Part shown: positions 26,936 to 38,183 of the stretch, in pieces | Layout of the letters: each line of letters begins with the position of its first letter | Position numbering within the stretch: the stretch's first letter is position 1 | Source of the DNA: Symmetrospora coprosmae | Taxonomy: Eukaryota; Basidiomycota; Cystobasidiomycetes; Symmetrosporaceae | Length of the DNA stretch: 64,000 nt | Direction: 5' to 3' | NCBI GenBank assembly: GCA_008802785.1 | Contig: VUYT01000015.1 | Span: forward strand, 186,001 to 250,000 | The notes under the pieces: generated by a model | The model's database searches: none | The model's input: the letters and a program-made list of their open reading frames with translations, nothing else | What the model was told of the DNA's origin: nothing | Translations under genes and position numbers: made by a program

Positions 26936-29085
26936 TCAGTCTCGCGGTGCCGCGGCGGTCGATCTCTGCTTGATCTCTGCCTGCTTGTTCTCTGCGGCCT
27001 TGCCGACATCGTTGGCGGTAGAGACTGCGGTTGCCTTGAGCTCGGCAGCCTTCTTTGCCGTTACCTCTTTTGCCTTCTTGGACTGAGCCTTGACGGTGGC
27101 TGGCTTGGGTGCGAGGAGGCCGAGGAGGATGCCAATCATGCCGATGAGGGTGGCAGTGAAGCCTCCGACGACGGCGCCCGTCTGCGGCTGCGTCTTGAAG
27201 GCCGCAATGGGATCCTTCGAGGCAATCTTGACGAAAGTCACAACTTTAGTGCGCGAGTAGTTGACCGGATCGGCAAGGAACTGCGGAATGCTAAAGTCGG
27301 ACGTGTCGAGGTCGCCAAAGGCAGAGTCGGCATCGTTGGTGGTCGGCTTGCTCGCTTTCTCGGCGGCAGCCTCGATGGGTCGCTTCACGTCGAAAGTTGC
27401 CTTGGCGAAAGCGGCTGCGTCGGCCTCGGAAGCGCCCACGTAGACATTGTCGACGAGGATGTTGTCCTGCATCGTCCACCACTCGAAAGCGACACCGGCA
27501 AGCGGGGTGAAAGTGTATGGGTTCTCATCGACAAAGTAGTCAGGGTTCTGTTCATCCAAACAGAGTTAGCTTTGAGTATTGAGGAAGGCTATCATTGATG
27601 GCAATGCTCACGTCGATCTGACGAGGTCCCCAGACGCCCTTGTACTCGGGGTTGTCAATCTTGGGCGCAAACCTGCGGCATGACCCAATATTCAGCGATT
27701 GCGAGCAGGACCAAAAAAAACGGACGGCCGCAACGCACCACTTTCCCTTGTAGGCCGGGTTTGGCTTCTTTGGTGCGGCATAGGGTCCGCATCCCGGGAC
27801 GCTCGGGTCCTGGCACTTTGGGTTTGGCACTGAGGGCGGGATCCAGTCTCCATCGTCCTCGTCGCTCCACTCTTCTGGCTTCTCTGCGTCCGGGTCCGGG
27901 ATGGTAGCGGGCTCGTCCTCGAGCCAGCCCGCAGGCTTGACAGCGTCGAGATCCTCGATCTCAAACGGAGCATCCTCGTCCCAATCGGCGGGCTTAACGG
28001 CGTTCGGGTCGGTGATCTGCGCCTCGTCCACCCATGAAGCGGGCTTGGTGTCGTTCGGGTCGTCGATCTGCTTGGGCGGGTTTACTGCCGGGTCAAAGTC
28101 CTCGAGGAGGCTACCCTTCTTCTTGGACTCGCCGTTTATCTTGATCTCGTACGTGTTATCCTTGCGCACGATGAGCGTGTACAGGTTGCTGAGCTTGTCG
28201 TTCTTGGGCGAAGGAGGGCCCCTGAGGTGCTTCTCCTCGATGGCGCCCGTGAGCGGGTTGCGGTGTCGGAAGATGAAGTGCACCTTGTTGGTCGCTCCGC
28301 ATCGGTCAGGGCCGAACATGATGGTGTACGGCGTCTTGTCCGAGAGCTCTTGCGCTTGGATGCCCTGCATCGTAGCAGATCTATTAGCGCTGCGGCGAGC
28401 AATGTGCGCAACGATGCAGCGCACCTCAGGGCTCTCAGTGAGTAGCTTCAGGTAGGCACCACCGCACTCGAGGCCGTTCTGCAGCTTGACCTCGTACTGG
28501 ACGACGAGGCCGCCCTCCTTGGCCGGGTCGAATGCCGTATCAAACAGCGAGGAAATGGCATGGTGCGCAGCCTTGGAGGTTGCGACAAGACCCTTGTCGC
28601 CCTGGATGCCACTGTGGATCCGGAAGTGCATTAGCGAGTTTCGCACAGCATGGCGGCCGTTCATGCGCGCTCACGGGAACACGGTCGGCTCCTTGACGTC
28701 CCACTTGCCAACTGTGTGCAGGATTAAGCATCAGATGGTGTTCTCGAATCACTGCTATCGCGTATGTGCACCCACCATAGCTGAACACCTCCTGGTTGCG
28801 GTCGGTCTTGGTCGCGGCGGACGAGGACCACCTGTCCTCCCAGTCGTCCGTGAACTGCTCGACAAAGTGGCCCGTCTTGGCAGAGATGGGCTGCAATGCG
28901 AGTGCATCGACGTGTTAGCATGTGCTCTAACGGCCCAGCGCCGCGTGTCGTGTCGCCGTGCCTGAGCCTGCCCGCCCAGCGCGTCGACGTGGACCCACCT
29001 CAAAGACGGGAGCATCCTGCGCAGAGACGACGGCAACGGCAGCCGCCGCCAGCGTAGAGGCGACAATGTACTTGGAGGAGGACAT
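26936..29085 (-). CDS. Calnexin, ER lectin chaperone
   Basis: Calnexin retains monoglucosylated glycoproteins in the ER for folding. The spliced product starts [21 protein letters not shown], a signal peptide. It continues through the lectin globular domain ([53 protein letters not shown]). The proline-rich arm has four type 1 repeats of the form [11 protein letters not shown] to [10 protein letters not shown], followed by type 2 repeats ([21 protein letters not shown]). Then come NPDYF and the globular remainder ([15 protein letters not shown]), one membrane helix ([18 protein letters not shown]) and a Lys/Ala-rich cytosolic tail. The tail is basic to neutral, not strongly acidic as in animals, and has no obvious RKxRRE retention motif. 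At least five introns are needed. Length and order match fungal calnexins. Confidence 0.94.
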
Positions 29086-30027
29086 CGTATGACTGACTGT
29101 TCTGACTAAATTCAATCGAGGCTGGGTCGATGCAAATCAAGGGACAGCCCGCAGACTACAGGGACGCGCTCAGGCCCGCTTGGCCACCTCCGCCTCTGAC
29201 TTCGAGTTTCGAGGGCTTTCCATCCACAAGGACGGAACTTGCTTTCGGATGTGCCAAAGAAGTCGCAGAAGATCGAATGCAATGACAACTGGTATGCTGA
29301 TCTGCAATATTCTCGACTACTTTCCAGCCCGACAAATCCTGTTATCCGTTGCATTCGCATGCATGCGCTCTGTAGTTGCGGAGACCCGCAAGATCTCGCT
29401 GAACGCAAAGGCAGATACATACCGTGGACGTCGCAGGTTCTTCGCCTCCTGACCAACTTTTTTCAGGCTCTATCGATTTCATTCCTTCATACCCTCCCAT
29501 GAACCACATTCTCCCGCCTCCGATCCCCATCCATCCGCTACACGAGATCCTAGCTGGCTGGCGCCGCATTATCTCTAACGAGAGTACGACTGATCTCATA
29601 GCCTTCAGCAGAAAGGTGCAACGAGATCAAGGTGAATGAAGAAGCAAAGCTGAGCGGGCCTGCGAGCGTTCTCGTGTTTCGTCGGACGACCTGAGCCAGG
29701 CGAAGCGAAGACCCCCCACGAGCAGCCACTGACATGCGCTCTCCTCATGCTTTCTGACCTAGACAAGCTCCGGTACGCATTCAGGATGTCGATGCGCGAC
29801 GAGCGACGCACGCGACCGAAAAAAAAGCGGAAGTCACGGTTGCTTGGACTGACCGTGTCGTTTATGGATGCAGGATGAGGATGCGATGCAGGGCAGAAAA
29901 GCTTCTTGCAACGGCAGCGGAACAGAAAGTAAAGTAATCCAACTCTCCAGAGTTGGGAGAGCGATGACCAGTGTGCAGCATACGACTTGAGAAACCGATG
30001 GAATGAGCCGACATTCGAAAGACCAAG

Positions 30028-30652
30028 GAAGCTTGACCTCAGGGAGAACTGCGGGTGGAGGCATGTCAGGACGAGCTCAATGAGGCGGAGAAGTCAAATT
30101 TACTGACTCGAGCACCCGTCCCGACGGCCGGAATGTCGCAACAGGGTCCTGAAAATGGGCTCCCGGGTGTTCCGCTTCTGCGCGAAAGGCGATTGAGCAA
30201 GTACGGTAACGGAACGTGGCGCGACAGAGGGACTCATCGCGACGTACGCCCTCTTACTGCAGTGCAGTACCTTGTATCCTCTTGGGCTTCCCACACCCGA
30301 CATGTACATCGTCTCCGCAATGGGTTGAAATGAAGTGGCGGGATCGGGATCGCTCATACAAGCAAACACGCACTCGCCAGTGACTTTAGTACATCCTCTG
30401 TGCGTCACGTTGCACTTGCGTTACCTGGGCCCGGCGAGGTGCGGGTGGAGGGAAGTTGCCCATGCTCACGGTGAATTGAATATAAACGTATGTTTTTTTG
30501 GACTCATTATCAAGCGATCTCATCGTATAGTGGTTATTATGCGACGTTGTGGCCGTCGAGACGGGCGTTCGAGTCAGTAAATTTGACTTCTCCGCCTCAT
30601 TGAGCTCGTCCTGACATGCCTCCACCCGCAGTTCTCCCTGAGGTCAAGCTTC
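30028..30652. repeat. Inverted repeat pair, arms about 110 bases, 84 of them identical
   Basis: The left arm (30028-30130) reads outwards-in as the reverse complement of the right arm (30544-30652). Bases 30028-30111 match 30652-30569 without a mismatch. The next 19 positions have about four differences, after which similarity fades. The perfect outer 84 bases point to recent origin or gene conversion. About 410 bases of unrelated sequence separate the arms. I see no transposase frame. Two readings fit: two copies of a short interspersed element in opposite orientation, or a non-autonomous element with terminal inverted repeats. No target-site duplication was evident by eye. Confidence 0.8.
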
Positions 30653-30659
30653 TCTTTTT
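30514..30659 (+). mobile_element. Candidate tRNA-His-derived SINE (right arm)
   Basis: From 30514 the sequence resembles the 5' two-thirds of a tRNA-His. It has a seven-base acceptor-like start, a D-arm with TATAGTGGTTA (A-box-like), and a perfect five-pair anticodon stem (CGACG with CGTCG) around a loop with GTG anticodon at 30549-30551. A B-box-like GCGTTCGAGTC follows at 30565-30575. The T-stem and 3' acceptor strand are missing. About 75 bases of body follow instead, ending at a T5 run (30655-30659) that could stop RNA polymerase III. This head, body and terminator layout is that of a tRNA-derived SINE. The left arm (minus strand) shares the body but has only a degraded head. No other copy was found in this window. 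Confidence 0.5.
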
Positions 30660-31119
30660 GGTCGGGCTAACCGCACATCTTGGGCGGCAGCTCCTTTTTT
30701 TTGCAGTTAGACTATCACGTATGCTCGCTCCTCTTGCCTGTGGCCCTTGTTGTCATGTCTGCCCTTCTTCTTGCTTTCAGAGACAGGCCTGTGACCTACA
30801 TTGCTGGCGGCTCTCCGCAGGAAGCTTGGGCCAGACGTAACTTCTTGTACGCATTATGATTATAGCATGTTGTAGTATATAACGTGAGCGTCTGGATCGT
30901 ATGTCAGCATCACGCTGAGCACTTTCGCTACTCTGTCGATGTGCATCTCTGCAGTCGAGATGCCCAAGGTCTCCCGCGGCACAAGCGGGGGGAGCACAAT
31001 CAGGCTTCTACTTTCGAGACCTTGAGTGTTCCCACGTGTAGACACCAGGAGTCTCGCTATATCTATGTAGAGTTCCGTGGCCCCCGCAATATCAAGCTGT
31101 TGCGCATCGTAGAGGTGGC

Positions 31120-31148
31120 ATCAGGCACAGGCACAGGCACAGGCACAA
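31120..31148. repeat. (GGCACA)n tandem repeat
   Basis: Four to five copies of a six-base unit lie in the promoter or leader of the phosphomannose isomerase gene, about 130 bases before its start codon. Confidence 0.8.
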
Positions 31149-31275
31149 CTGGGCGGGCAGGCCGAGGAATGGCACGTGACTTGCCTAACCATGACGCAGA
31201 TCGCCCAAGCTCTTTCCCGAAAGTCGCGCTTACAAAGGTTTGCCTCTCGCACATCAACGCACCACAGCATCCACT

Positions 31276-32978
31276 ATGCAAACCGTTCAATCCGCACTCA
31301 GCGCCGTGGGCGTCACGCTCTCCAAGCCCTCCATCGTCGAGATCCAGGGGAAGCTCCAGCCATTCCCATACGGTGCGTCTGCCTCTCTTGCCGATCCTTA
31401 TCCAGCTATCGCTGACCAGAGAATGCAGGCTATGAGGGCGACAAGTCCATGGCGGCGAGGTTCGCGAAGGAAGTCGACTCGAGGTGAGTCGCATTCAGCT
31501 CCTCCTGCTCTGACGACCACTGACGGCTGGTTCACAGTATCGAAATCAAGCCGGACCAGCCCTACGGAGAGGTACGCTGCTGCCCATCCGGCGCCACCGG
31601 AAGAGGCGAGCTGACGACCAAGTAATAGATCTGGCTTGGATCTACTCACCCCAACGGTCCCAGCACTGTGCTCTCTGGTCTCAACTATGGCAAGCCGCTG
31701 AAGGACCTCATCCGGTCGGATCCCGCCTTCTATCTGGGCAAGGAGCTGCTGGCAGACCAGGACATGCAGGAGCTCTACAAGGACGATCTTCCCTTCCTCT
31801 TCAAGATTCTCAGCTTCGACAAGGCCCTTCCGCTGCAAGCTCACCCTGATCCGAGCCTTGGAGCAAAGCTGAAAGCTCGCGAGGAGCGGAACAAGGGCAA
31901 GAATGAGGACTTTATCGACGAGAACGGCAAGCCGGAGGTCTCCGTCGCTTTGACAGACTTCAGCGCCTTTGTCGGCTTCCGCCCACCCAAGCACATCGTC
32001 GCGTTCCTGGATCAGGTGCCCGAGTTCGCAAACCTCTTCACCGAAGGAGAAAGGCAGGAGATGCGGCAAGCGGCAGAGAGCGATGCATCAGCTGCCAAGG
32101 CGGCCCTCAAGACCTTCTTTGGCACTCTCATTGGGTACTCAAAGGCGAAAGCCAAAGCGTTCATCCTGGGTATATCGGAGAAGCTGGAGTCGCAGGGAGC
32201 AAAGGCCGTCTTTGGCAACAATGATGACGCGGAGGCGCTTGCAACGATCTGGGGCAAGAACCGCAAGGTATACGGGGATCAAGACGTCGGACTGATCATC
32301 ACAACGTACCTCATGAACCTCGTGCAACTCAAGAAGGGAGAAGGATGCTGGATTCTCGCGGATGACATCCACGCCTACGTCGAGGCACAGGGCATCATCG
32401 AGTGCATGGCCAACTCGGATAATATGTAAGTCACACTACTGCCGGAAAGTATCAGGTAGCAGCTGACAGAATCCTATGTCAGGGTCTGCCATGGACTCGG
32501 AGAGACAGTAAGTGGCGGCTGCATTGACGAGCTCTCAGAGCTGGACACGGTGTCACAGGGTTGTGAGGATCAGCACTGACATCTGGTCTCTCACTAGGAA
32601 CAAGGCGGAAGGGAGACCTTCGTCGACATGCTCTCCTACCGTCACCTACCAGCGAGCAAGCTTCTCCTGGAATACGAGGACGGGTGGTCCAAGGGAACGC
32701 AGGGCCGGACGCGTCTTTACAAGGTCCCCATCTCCGAATTCGACATCCTCACCACGACACTCGATGCCTCGCACGCGAAGGAGAGCTTCACCCTGCCTGG
32801 TCCGCATACTTTTGTGGTCACGGAGGGAACAGTCAAGGCCAGAGTTGGGGAAGAGGAGGTGACCCTTAGCAAGGGCCACACTGCGTTTGTGAGAGCCGAG
32901 GCTCAGCTAGAGCTCGACTACGTTTCTGGCGAGACGGTCGAGCTGTGGGGCAGCTTCTACCAGCGCCGAGCCGCCTAG
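31276..32978 (+). CDS. Phosphomannose isomerase (type I), atypical active-site region
   Basis: Type I phosphomannose isomerase interconverts fructose-6-phosphate and mannose-6-phosphate, feeding GDP-mannose for glycans. Six exons (31276-31372, 31429-31483, 31538-31571, 31629-32425, 32483-32507, 32598-32978) join in phase for 462 residues. Zinc ligands of the family are visible: Gln and His in PLQAHPD, Glu in GKPEVSVAL and His in DDIHAYVEAQG. Odd points: QAHPDPSLG replaces the usual QAHPDKxLG. The common NHKPE is NGKPE. The strongly conserved SDNVVRAGLTPK is SDNMVCHGLGET, so the active-site arginine of that motif is not where expected. The splice sites around it (a 25-base exon) are clean. It may be a divergent lineage-specific enzyme or a paralogue with altered activity. 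Confidence 0.88.
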
Positions 32979-33130
32979 AGTGTAGCATAATAGCAAAGAG
33001 AACGATGCGAAATAGATGCGACCAATGTGCTCATGTGTAGTGAATGTTTGGCGGAGATTGCCGGCGATGCGACGGGCGACTCTTGCCCCTCAACTGCTCG
33101 CCAACAAGCTTGCACACGACCCCAATCAAC

Positions 33131-34068
33131 ATGGGCAAAAAGGACAAGAAGCGCTCGGCAGAGGAGGCAGGACTGGTCGAAGTCAGCGCTGGTGCTGTCT
33201 CTGCTGCCGGCGTTGGGATGCCAGTGGCCGACGTTGCAGACGTCTCTGCAATGGAGGTCGACGAGAGTGGGGTAGCAAAGAAGAAGAGCAAGAAGGACAA
33301 GAAGGACAAGTCGGAGAAGTCTGACAAGAAGGAGAAGAAGGAGAAGAAGGAGAAGAAATCCAAGGATGGTGCTGCTGCTGCTGCGTCGACGTCGTCGTCG
33401 GCGTCAAAGAGCAAAAGCAAGGAGCTCGAGAAGGACCTCGAAATCCCTGCGGACCACCTGTCGCCCATTGCGCACCCTCTGGCAGGCAAGAAGCTGGCAA
33501 AGAAGACGCTCAAGACAGTCAAGAAGGTGTGTGTGCTCGTGCTGCTGCTGCTGAGCGGCTTGTCGCTGTGCCAATGGTCTCCCGGTCCTGACGGCGGCGA
33601 AATTTCCCGACTGACGCTCGCTTCCGTGAGCAGGCTGCTCGAGCAAGACATGTCAAGCGCGGTGTGAAGGAGGTCGTCAAGGCATTGAAGAAGAACGAAA
33701 AGGGGTGAGGTTGTGTAGATAGCGCATCATGGCCGGCCATCTCAAGCTGACACACGTACCGCAGACTGGTCGTGATGGCGGCCGACATCTCGCCGATGGA
33801 CGTCCTGACCCACATCCCTCTGCTGGCTGAGGAGGCGAACTGCCCTTACGTGTTCGTTACCTCGAAAGAACTCCTCGGCCAAGCATCGTCGACAAAGAGG
33901 CCCACGAGCTGCGTCATGGTCTGCCCCAACATGAAGCGCAGGCCGCGAAAGCCGCGGACGGACAAGGAGGGCAAGGTCATTGCCGTCAAGGAGCCAGAAG
34001 ACTACAGCGAAGCATACGCAGAGGTCATCAAGGAGGTGCAGGAGCTCGACAACAAGGTCGACTACTAG
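33131..34068 (+). CDS. NHP2: NHP2, H/ACA snoRNP protein
   Basis: NHP2 is a core protein of H/ACA ribonucleoproteins, which pseudouridylate rRNA; it belongs to the L7Ae/NHP2 RNA-binding family. Three exons (33131-33526, 33634-33704, 33765-34068) join in phase for 256 residues. The core starts near ISPIAHPLAGKKLAKK-like sequence (LSPIAHPLAGKKL). It runs through ARHVKRGVKEVVKALKK, GLVVMAADISPMDVLTHIP and CPYVFVTSKELLGQASSTKRPTS, the family signature. Most fungal NHP2 proteins have about 160 residues. Here an extra 90-residue Lys/Glu/Ser-rich N terminus (KKEKKEKKEKKSK and similar) precedes the core, a probable nucleolar targeting or RNA-binding tail. The gene follows phosphomannose isomerase by 152 bases on the same strand. 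Confidence 0.92.
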
Positions 34069-34225
34069 TCGGAGCAGGCTCACGAGGGACAGACAGCCCA
34101 CCCTCGTTGTCGAGTCAGCTGCGATGGTACACCTCTCAATCCTTGTACGCCTCCTTCCAGCCATCTCGCACGGTGTACAACACAGCACTCGTGTACGAAT
34201 ACTGTAAACATTCGAAATCGTTGCC

Positions 34226-37200
34226 TCACTCTGACAGAGGCAGTCTGTAGACATCCTTGGCCGGGTTCGACGACCTAAATGCCACCCTGATCTCGCTCTC
34301 TACATCGTACCATCTCTCGTGGTCCAGCGGGACAGGCAGGCTCCACTTCCAGCACACCTGATCATACTTGCCCTGCGCTCGCAACCGCTTCCGCTCTGCG
34401 CTGGAATGCGACGAGAAGTGCATCTTCCCTCGCTTCCACCAGCCGACAATATAGAGCATTGAAGGGATCCGCTCGGGCTTCTTGAGCGTCAGGCACCAGC
34501 TCGAAGCAAAGTAGATCTTGACGCCCGGCCTGTCTGTCGCCCCTGATGTATCATCGCGCATAAGAGTGCTCCAGAGACCCTCGGTGACGGTCGAGAGAGA
34601 CAGTTGCTGACTGCTGTTGTCGGAGGCGCTTTGCGAACGGCTGGCGCTATCCTGCTCTTCGCTGCACAATTCCAATATGCGGCGGAGATCGCCCGCAAGC
34701 TCGGACTCTGAGTGGTATTCAGAGTAAGGGTCGATGCATCGACAGCGCCGCTCCATGTACAACGATGGGTCGTGGTAGAAGATGCGAAGTTCGCCCAGAT
34801 TCGTAGCGGGGCGGCGGTCTTCGGTATGCCCAATCTTGCAAGACAGAGTGCCCAGCAGCCACACGCCCTCGTCAAAGGGGCTTGCTTCCCCATTTGGAGG
34901 AGGTACTGCTATGAAATCGCGCTGGCCATCGAGCCATACTGTCACGCTCTTTAGCGCACGAGAGTAATATGGCAAAGCTTCCGTGTCGGCCGGCGAGAGG
35001 CGAGCCTCGCTAGCATGGTCACCGTGCTGTGGTGGCATCCTTCCTTTGCCTTTGTCCCGATGATTGCCTCCGGCATGATCTCCAGGAGGCCATACTGCAT
35101 GCATGCCATCGGAAGGTGCAGTGGGCGGAGTGGCGTGTACTGCGATGCGCTCTGTCGTGAAGGACTCCGGCGGTCTGGGAGGCGAAGGCTGCCGTCTAGG
35201 TGACTCGGCCGTCCGTTGCCCGTTCCTATCGGGGAGGGTGTAGCCGGGGTCTCCAGGTGCGCACTCTGAGATCTGCACTGGTGAAGACACGACAGGCGAA
35301 GTGGATGCCCTGGAGACGGTCGACAGCTCGTGAAATGCTGCGAACAGATCTTCTTGCAGACGCGGGAAGCGGTAGAAGAGCACTTCTTGATAGAGCACCT
35401 CGTAAGGCCCCAGGAACTCGCCATCGACATCTCTGATGTCGCAACGATTGATGTACGCGACATTGGAGACGGTCAGAGGAAGGATGCCCTCACGGTTCAT
35501 GTGCCAGTGCATCAGCGCGAATATGTCGGAGTTGCGGTCGCGGATGGGGATACGAAGGATGCCACCAGGCTTGACTCTGTGCTTTTCAGTCTCCCACGCG
35601 AGCGAGAGTATGTTTGGTGCGTCGCAGAAGAGCATTTCCTCCGAGACGAAGTAGCTCTGATCCGAGAATTGGACTTCGACGACCGAGTCTTCCTTCCGCT
35701 CGTATGGATAGCAGATGTCGGATGCCTGCTCCTCGGTATCCGCAGGCGTGCTGTCCTGATCTGCCGATTCCCGTTTACGGAGAAACATGTATTTCACCGG
35801 CCTAGGCTTGAATCGGAACTCGTCGTCCAGCGTGGGATCTCGGCCCAGGTTGCCATACTCGCCGCCCATCTGTGACGTTGTGGGCACACCGGCCGACGTG
35901 GATTGATCGCAGGCGTAGAGTAAATGATCCGGACCGGTCTGCGAGTAGGTGCGACCGCAGTCGAAGTAGCCAGTCATGGGTTGCAGCTTGGTCGGACTCG
36001 AAGGTGGACTTGGTCGCAGCGGCGAAAGCGTATACGGAGTCCGGACGTCGGACTGCTCGGCGGTGAGTATAGGCTCGACGGCTTCTTGCCTGAACCCAGG
36101 CGCCGGGCAGGCAGGGCGGACGATTGGCGAGGGATGGTCGCGGTTGCCGTCGATGTGCGAGCTGGCACTGGAACCTAGCCTTTGGCTGGGGTTTCCGTAT
36201 GTTCTGCGCGACTCCTTAAAACCCTTTGTGGCAGAGAGAGGCGAGAGGGGCTGCGTATCGGCCTCAGGAGCTTGACCTTGTAGCTTCGACGAGCTATCCT
36301 GCACAGCACCGGCTAAAATCTCTGGGATACGGGTCTGGCCGAAGGCTGATGATCGCGGCTGGGAGGTGCGTGCGCTTGCAGGGGAGACAACCGAAATAAC
36401 TACCTGCAGCGCCTTGCCCTCCGTACGAGCTCTGCTTCGCTCGCGGACAGGCTCCTTCGGGCTGCGATCCGGCCCAGGCACCTCCGGCTTAGTTTCTGCC
36501 TGGGAGGTCGGCGCGGTCTGACTGCCGATAGCCGGTGGACCTCGCGACAATTGCTGGTCCGACTCGAGATGCTTATGAGCACTACGCCGGGCTGAGCTTT
36601 TGCCACCGCTATCAGTGGTGTCCATGCTTCCACGCCTGTGCTGGGATCGCAGACGAGCAGCGGGACGTCCCTTCTCCGCGAGTGGTGGCTCTCGACCGAC
36701 CACGTCGCCTCCAGTCTTTGCCGTAAGCATGACTGGCGCTTGTGACATCGTATGCGCGGCAGCAGGCCATGTGGGAGTCAGGGGCGAGTCGCGATGCGGA
36801 TGACTGCACAACCCTCCGTGAGGCACAGGGCTGGCTGGACCTTGTGCCGCAGTTGCGATCACCGCTTCATCGTCAAGGATTTCGCGCAGGACTTCGGAGT
36901 ATCGCAGAGGCGGCGGAGACGCTTGTCGAGAAGAGTCATGGCGACTCCGACGCCTTTGCAGAGTGCCGCGATGTGGCTTCCTGCGGCCATTCACCTTCCG
37001 ATCCTCCTCGCTCGAGTTACTGGAGGTGTCGTCCATCCTCTTTCGCGACGACCTCCTCTGATCTTTCCCCTTGGCTTTCCTGCTGCGCGAGCGACGCTCA
37101 GGCGAGGCACAGTCTTGTTTAGCTTTCTGATCTCTGCCCTTCATCGCATCCTCCGAGCGAGCTCGATCCTTCTTGTGTGTGCTGCCGCGAGTGCTTCTGT

Positions 37201-37779
37201 GATGACGATCTTTCGAGCGTGAGGACCTCTGTCTCGTGCGCTGCCTGGCGTTCCTTGCTCGAGAACGCTTTGATTCCTCGGACCCGGTATCTGACCCCGA
37301 AGACGAGGAGGACGACAGTGACGAGGACGAGGCGGATGAGGACATCTTTCGCGAACGAGGGCGAGAGGCCCTCAGAGCTGCGGCGGCCCTGGCTTGAGGC
37401 GAGAGCATGGCGTACCGGTCAAGCATGGGTTGTGCAGCCGTGGAAGCCATCACGGGAGCTCCCCACATTGAGGGATGTGTGAAACCCATCTGGCTTCCGA
37501 CCGTTCCCATGCCATTTGTGTGATATCCCTGGTACGGATTGACCATCTGCAGCAGCGCAGATGGTTGGACGCTACCATCCGCTCGGTGGGTAGGTGGTAG
37601 CATGACAGTCTCCCCAGGCATTGGCGGCCGCTGAAGAGGATAACCGCCAACGGGTTCGTATCTGCCGCCATGGGACCTGTCAGTCTCCCCAATCACGCCG
37701 CAGAGATCCTGGAACCTACTAACCCCTGAGGACCCTCTGCGAGACCTGTCGGCAGCTTATACATCGGCTGGAACGACAT
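34226..37779 (-). CDS. BTB-like protein with Arg/Ser-rich tail, paralogue A
   Basis: Two exons (37779-37724 and 37676-34226, phase 2) encode 1,168 residues starting MSFQPMYKLPTGLAEG. Residues 120-260 are Arg/Ser-rich, SR-like (RSRARNARQRTRQRSS, SRSRKAKGKDQRRSS), followed by long disorder. At about 680-810 lies a folded block: VVEVQFSDQSYFVSEEML, PGGILRIPIRDRNSDIFAL, MNREGILPL, YQEVLFYRFPRLQEDLF. Its layout (strand, helix, RD-x-F, helix, G-x-LPL, E-x-x-FY-x-hydrophobic) recalls BTB/T1 domains of the KCTD type. The C-terminal 230 residues form a second ordered block (VKIYFASSWCLTLKKPERIPSM, LYIVGWWKRGKMHF). The neighbour at 38184-41046 has the same architecture. I do not know the family. BTB is inferred from pattern only. 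No catalytic motif is seen. Confidence 0.75.
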
Positions 37780-38183
37780 CTGTGCGAGTGTTCGTGGGAG
37801 TGTTGATGCTGGTCGAGCGGAGGTGCATGTGAGCTGCCAGGGGACGCCTGAGTGCACGACGAGAACGCTCAGTTGTTGGGGGCAGGTCAAAGCGGCGCGT
37901 ATGTCGTGTCCGTGCCGGAAGTTCGAAGACGCTTGACGCTTCTGACCGCTTGCACGGGGCACCACCCCGGAATCCCCTTTGTACGACCTGGTCTGGCCTG
38001 TGCCGCCGGAGCCCACCCGTCAGGAATAATCAGCGTCAGCAGGTCACCGTTACTTGTGTCAAAGTGTCAACGTCTGCGCACTGTGCGTCGTGCGTTATTT
38101 GCGGGCTGGGCTGGAACCAAGTTACTGTGAAGCAGCTGCGACTGTACGGTGCGCTATGTACGTCAAGATGCACGGGGAGTCTA
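37780..38183. promoter_or_regulatory. Intergenic gap between the two BTB-like paralogues
   Basis: These 404 bases hold the 3' end of paralogue B and the promoter of paralogue A, both on the minus strand. A pyrimidine-rich leader precedes the start at 37779. No repeat or remnant of an intervening gene is apparent. Confidence 0.5.

Larger units (their letters stand above)
29086..31275. other. 2.2 kb intergenic region with inverted repeat pair
   Basis: This is the longest non-coding stretch in the window. It lies between calnexin and phosphomannose isomerase, which are divergent, so it contains both promoters. An inverted repeat pair (listed separately) occupies 30028-30652. A plus-strand frame near 29500-29639 (MNHILPPPIPIHPLHEILAGW) looks mildly protein-like, but no family or splice partner was found. 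Short poly-A or poly-T runs occur at 29819-29825, 30492-30498 and about 30695. A GGCACA tandem lies at 31120-31148. Confidence 0.6.

Noticed and set aside
29424-29639. Plus-strand frame with IPIHPLHEILAGW
   Set aside because: Looks mildly protein-like, but starts without ATG, has no splice partner and lies in the calnexin/PMI promoter region.
30514-30590. Functional tRNA-His gene
   Set aside because: The T-stem does not pair and the 3' acceptor strand is absent, so it cannot fold as a mature tRNA.
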